Positions 9,540-12,098 of a stretch of DNA of 12,098 nt are shown in pieces. The translations under genes and the position numbers were made by a program. The notes beneath the pieces were generated by a model. The model saw only the letters and a program-made list of their open reading frames with translations, was not told the DNA's origin and did not search any database. The stretch is from NCBI GenBank assembly GCA_910592005.1, contig CAJVPP010003269.1, positions 1 through 12,098 of the forward strand. The letters run 5' to 3'. The first letter of the stretch is position 1. Every line of letters starts with the position of its first letter. The DNA comes from Funneliformis mosseae (taxonomy: Eukaryota > Glomeromycota > Glomeromycetes > Glomerales > Glomeraceae).

Positions 9540-9698
9540 ATGCCTTATATATGTGACCTTTTACCTTTCATTAAGCATACACTTATTGAAAAAGGATTCT
9601 TGAGTATTTCTTCAGATTAAGTTAGAGAATTATTTTCTTGGCATTTTTCTGAGACTGCGCAGTCCGCAAATTTGCAAATTAGTTTAGAATATCATTAG
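9540..9698 (+). pseudogene. Small unrecognised gene before the ATPase fragment
   Basis: ATG at 9540 begins MPYICDLLPFIKHTLIEKGF. The frame has one in-frame TAA (after SISSD) and then VRELFSWHFSETAQSANLQI up to TAG 9696-9698. The sequence is helical and amphipathic with a sensible start and no low-complexity bias, so past coding is likely. It follows the 9099-9521 gene by 18 bases on the same strand. It is too short for a family call. It could be a small structural or accessory protein of the element, or the N-terminus of a longer gene whose rest has decayed before 9730. Confidence 0.4.
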
Positions 9699-9729
9699 AA
9701 ATAATTTATCATAAAAATAAAGAAACTTA

Positions 9730-9996
9730 AGCCAGTTCAAAGACTTGTATACTATATTAACGAAATTAAAAATGCCTAAAAATTTTGCAAACATTTGAGT
9801 ATTTCCCAATGGCCTTTCATGCTTTTAATCTGTGGCTGTACTAATATAGGAAAAACTAATGAGATTCTTAATTTTATGTTTGAGATTAAGCTTTATCAAA
9901 TGTTTAATGGAAAAAAGAAAGAGACATGTTATATCAAGAATGATGATTAGCTATTAATTGGTCACAATCTTAATTTAAAGGAAAAATATACTTAAG
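9730..9996 (+). pseudogene. Truncated A32-like ATPase (older copy)
   Basis: The frame reads VYYINEIKNA, stop, KFCKH, then [18 protein letters not shown], a Walker A P-loop (G-C-T-N-I-G-K-T), followed by [16 protein letters not shown], a TAG, and LLIGHN. This parallels residues 4-77 of the clean ATPase at 11681-12098 (WPFRLLICGGSYSGKTN, then MFKGKKGERYIKND). The match ends near 9970, and about 30 bases later the zinc-ribbon nuclease gene begins, so the rest of the ATPase, including Walker B, is absent. The P-loop has survived although other positions have eroded. It is downstream of, and co-oriented with, the integrase and the two unknown genes. Confidence 0.7.
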
Positions 9997-10002
9997 AAAA
10001 CA

Positions 10003-11236
10003 ATGTCACCTAAATTATCTTTAGAAATTGCTTATAATATTGCTATAAAGCGAGAAGGTCTGTGTCTTTCAAATAAGTATATTAATGATCATTCACCTTT
10101 ATTATAGCGTTATGCTATGGGTCATGAATGGTTTGCCTATCTTGCTAATATAAAATGGAAAAACTCATGATGTCCACAGTGTGCCTTTAATTGCCATCAT
10201 TTAATTGAAGAGGTCAAACAAATCACACATAATAGAAATGGTGACTGTCTTTCTGAAAAATATATAAATAGCAATTCACCATTATTATGGTGTTATGCTA
10301 TAGGTTATGAATGGTATTCTTCTTTTGCTAGCATAAAAAATAGTGGCATTTGGTGCATACAATGTCAATTTAATCGAAGACTTACACTTGAGGATGCTAA
10401 ACAAATTGCTATTAGTAGGGGTGGTGAATGTCTTTCTGAAAAATTTGATAATAGTAAATCAGTTTATTATGGCGTTGTGCAAAAGGTCATGAATGGCATG
10501 CCAGATTTCATAGTATTAAAAATCTTAATTCATGGTGCCCTTATTGTGCGAGACATAGGATTACTCTTGAAGACGTTAAGCAAATTGCTATCAATAAAGG
10601 CGGAGAGTGTCTTACCAAGAATATATTAATAGTTATACCCCTTTAATCTGGAAATGTAATAAAGGTCATGAATGGTCTGCAAACTTGACGGAATTAAAAA
10701 TCTTAATACATGGTATCCAGAGTGCGCAGGCAATAAACGACTTACCCTTGAAGAAGCTAACCAAATTGCGTCTATAAAAAATGATAGGTGTCGTCAGGCT
10801 TTATTATGGCAATGATCTATAGGTCATAAATAGCTCGCAAGTATTGATCGTGTAAAAAATAAAAATGCATGGTGCCCTGAATGCAATCGCCATAGTATTG
10901 AGACAGCAAAGTCTCTGGCACGTACCAAAAATGGGGATTGCCTATCTTCAGATTATGTAAATAATAAAACACCTTTACAATGGATGTGTGACAAGGGTCA
11001 TATATGGATTACGAATTTAAATAAAATAAAAGACCATCACCAATGGTGTCCTACCTGTGGAGGACGAAATCGGACTATTTCTGATATGAAAATTCTAGCA
11101 CAAAAAAATAATGGAGACTGTCTTTCAGAACGATATTACGATGCACATACAAAAGCTTCTTTGGCGTTGCGAAAAATCTCACATATGGGAAGCCCCTCCA
11201 AAGACTATTTTAAGAGGAGGTTGGTGCTCACTGGTG
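10003..11236 (+). repeat. Seven tandem zinc-ribbon units, about 160-183 bp each
   Basis: Units end at their W-C-x-x-C: 10182, 10365, 10547, 10725, 10884, 11058 and about 11236. The core pattern is C-L-S-x-x-Y-I-N, then W-x-C-x-x-GH-x-W, then W-C-P-x-C. Units 3 and 6 keep all ligands (WRCAKGHEW with WCPYC; WMCDKGHIW with WCPTC). Unit 1 has Tyr for Cys and a stop for Trp; unit 2 has Tyr for His; unit 4 has Tyr for the first Cys of its second pair; unit 5 has lost about 8 residues and has two stops; unit 7 has Ser for the Gly before His and is frameshifted. Confidence 0.8.
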
Positions 11237-11593
11237 TTCATATTTTAAGCGTGAGAATTTATGCCGTAAGATCATATCAAAATATTTAGGACCACCCTCA
11301 AAAAATCGTAAACCAGATTTTCTAAAAACATTAGAACATCCGAGAGGATTGGAACTTGATATTCCTTATTACCACTATGGTTTTGCAATCGAAGTGCAGG
11401 GAGAACAACATGAAAAATATATAAAATTCTTTCATAGAGATGATCCTAATAATTTTATCAGACAGCAAGAACGGGATCAACTCGAGAAGAATTATGTGAA
11501 GAAAATCAGATTATCCTAAGGTATGTCTGGTATTACGAAGACCCATACATAGTTATTCCAAAGCATCTTCGAGAATTGGTTCTTGTAGAATAA
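10003..11593 (+). pseudogene. Zinc-ribbon-array PD-(D/E)XK nuclease (copy 1), frameshifted
   Basis: Starting at ATG 10003 (MSPKLSLEIAYNIA), the gene encodes seven tandem treble-clef zinc-ribbon units and then a restriction-like nuclease domain (about 11255-11593). The domain reads RENLCRKIISKYLG, PSKNRKPDFLKTLEH, GLELDIPYYHYGFAIEVQGE, QH, then NFIRQQERDQLEK and, after a one-base shift near 11485, ENQIILRYVWYYEDPY to TAA 11591-11593. ELD and IEVQ fit the D-(D/E)-x-K/Q site of VSR-like endonucleases. The ribbons probably bind DNA. Frameshifts lie near 10450, 10620, 10690, 11158, 11235 and 11485, with stops in units 1 and 5, so it is broken, yet much fresher than the minus-strand copy at 5705-7740. 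Such proteins are, as I recall, greatly expanded in Glomeromycotina, with related arrays in bacteria and phages. Confidence 0.78.
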
Positions 11594-11680
11594 GATGAAA
11601 CTTTAAATGTTTTCATTAAAATTCTTATTTTTTCGATATAATAATTTAGTGTTAGTTTAATTGGAATGAAAGAGAAGAGC

Positions 11681-12098
11681 ATGCCTATATACGTATACGC
11701 CATTGATGAGATACCCAAAGAATCTTTGAAACATATGAAATCCAATGGATTTGTGCCGGATTGGCCTTTTCGTCTTCTAATCTGTGGAGGGTCTTATAGC
11801 GGAAAAACGAATATGGTTGTAAATCTTATGCTCGGTAATAAACTTCAGCGCATGTTTAAAGGAAAAAAAGGGGAGCGGTATATTAAGAATGATAGCCTTA
11901 TATTGGTAGGAAAGCACTCTGAGCCAAAGTGGCAACTAGTACAAACCAGCTTTCAGATTTTTGCGAATAGCCCAAAACCATATCGAGAGGATGTCACATT
12001 TAAAAGAATAACACCTGATAGGATTCCTGATATAACTAAATTCTCCCCAGGTCAAAGTACAGTTGTTGTATTCGAAGATCTTTGTGCTGAATCAAAAA
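11681..12098 (+). CDS. A32-like P-loop ATPase, N-terminal part, runs off window
   Basis: The frame is open without interruption from ATG 11681 to the window edge (139 codons). A second in-frame ATG lies at 11666 and a stop at 11642, so the start is one of the two; 11681 gives MPIYVYAIDEIPKE, which fits the older copy better. Walker A is GGSYSGKT at residues 36-43 after a beta strand (WPFRLLIC). Walker B is VVVFED at 128-133. The spacing and the FEDL ending resemble packaging-type ATPases of the A32/FtsK-HerA class carried by Polintons and nucleocytoplasmic large DNA viruses, which drive DNA into capsids. It is visibly richer in G/C than the DNA to its left and undamaged, so it may be functional or recently inserted. 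It follows the nuclease gene by 87 bases on the same strand. The C-terminal half is outside the window. Confidence 0.8.
   Translation, partial: MPIYVYAIDEIPKESLKHMKSNGFVPDWPFRLLICGGSYSGKTNMVVNLMLGNKLQRMFKGKKGERYIKNDSLILVGKHSEPKWQLVQTSFQIFANSPKPYREDVTFKRITPDRIPDITKFSPGQSTVVVFEDLCAESK

Noticed and set aside
2057..9698. A variant genetic code (UGA as Trp, or all stops recoded)
   Set aside because: TAA, TAG and TGA all occur at former Trp positions, TGA also occurs at former Arg positions, and frameshifts are common. This fits decay rather than recoding.
10003..11236. Regular repeats suggestive of a CRISPR array
   Set aside because: Units of about 178 bp are coding and degenerate, with no short identical repeats separated by unique spacers.
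11533..11745. Minus-strand open frame of 70 codons
   Set aside because: It overlaps the end of the plus-strand nuclease gene and the start of the clean ATPase frame, which explain the sequence better.

Overview
The window reads as nuclear DNA of an AT-rich fungus, most likely an arbuscular mycorrhizal fungus (Glomeromycotina, Rhizophagus/Gigaspora type). This is inferred from very low G+C and from the protein families: treble-clef zinc-ribbon arrays ending in a PD-(D/E)XK nuclease, an A32-like ATPase, a Polinton-type rve integrase, and a long coiled-coil Gag fused to a retropepsin. No rRNA, tRNA or ordinary housekeeping gene was seen. Almost everything is mobile-element debris. Genes can be followed for hundreds of codons, but they are cut by in-frame TAA, TAG and TGA codons and by small frameshifts. 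Only the last gene, running off the right edge, is clean.

Layout. 1-2056: AT-rich DNA with three unrecognised coding remnants (43-411 +, about 585-985 -, 1432-1950 +) and a perfect AT-rich hairpin. 2057-5320 (-): one long dead gag-protease reading frame, with coiled-coil N-terminus, capsid-like Gag region, CCHC knuckle, Ser/Asp linker and retropepsin. Its catalytic DSG has become NSK, and no reverse transcriptase follows. 5328-5650 (+): the 5' end of an rve integrase gene, cut off at the first catalytic Asp. 5705-7740 (-): a strongly decayed zinc-ribbon-array nuclease gene. 7750-9080 (+): a second, nearly full-length copy of the integrase gene, with a 172-bp pogo-like MITE inside it and the catalytic Glu changed to Lys. 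9099-9521 and 9540-9698 (+): two unrecognised degenerate genes. 9730-9996 (+): a truncated ATPase copy. 10003-11593 (+): a better preserved zinc-ribbon-array nuclease gene with seven ribbons. 11681-12098 (+): the intact N-terminus of a second ATPase copy, with Walker A and Walker B.

How they fit together. The plus-strand run integrase - unknown - unknown - ATPase has the content of a Polinton/Maverick-like DNA transposon: a retroviral-type integrase plus a packaging-type ATPase. Nuclease genes sit on both sides of it, in opposite orientations. The left copies are the most eroded and the right edge is the youngest, which suggests successive insertion or recombination of related elements. Most recognisable substitutions at motif residues are G:C to A:T changes (Trp to stop, Gln or Arg to stop, Cys to Tyr, His to Tyr, Gly to Asp/Arg/Lys, Glu to Lys). 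This looks like cytosine-deamination or RIP-like erosion of repeats. The most interesting items are the paired nuclease genes around an integrase/ATPase module, the two unknown genes inside that module, and the ATPase/nuclease/ATPase junction.
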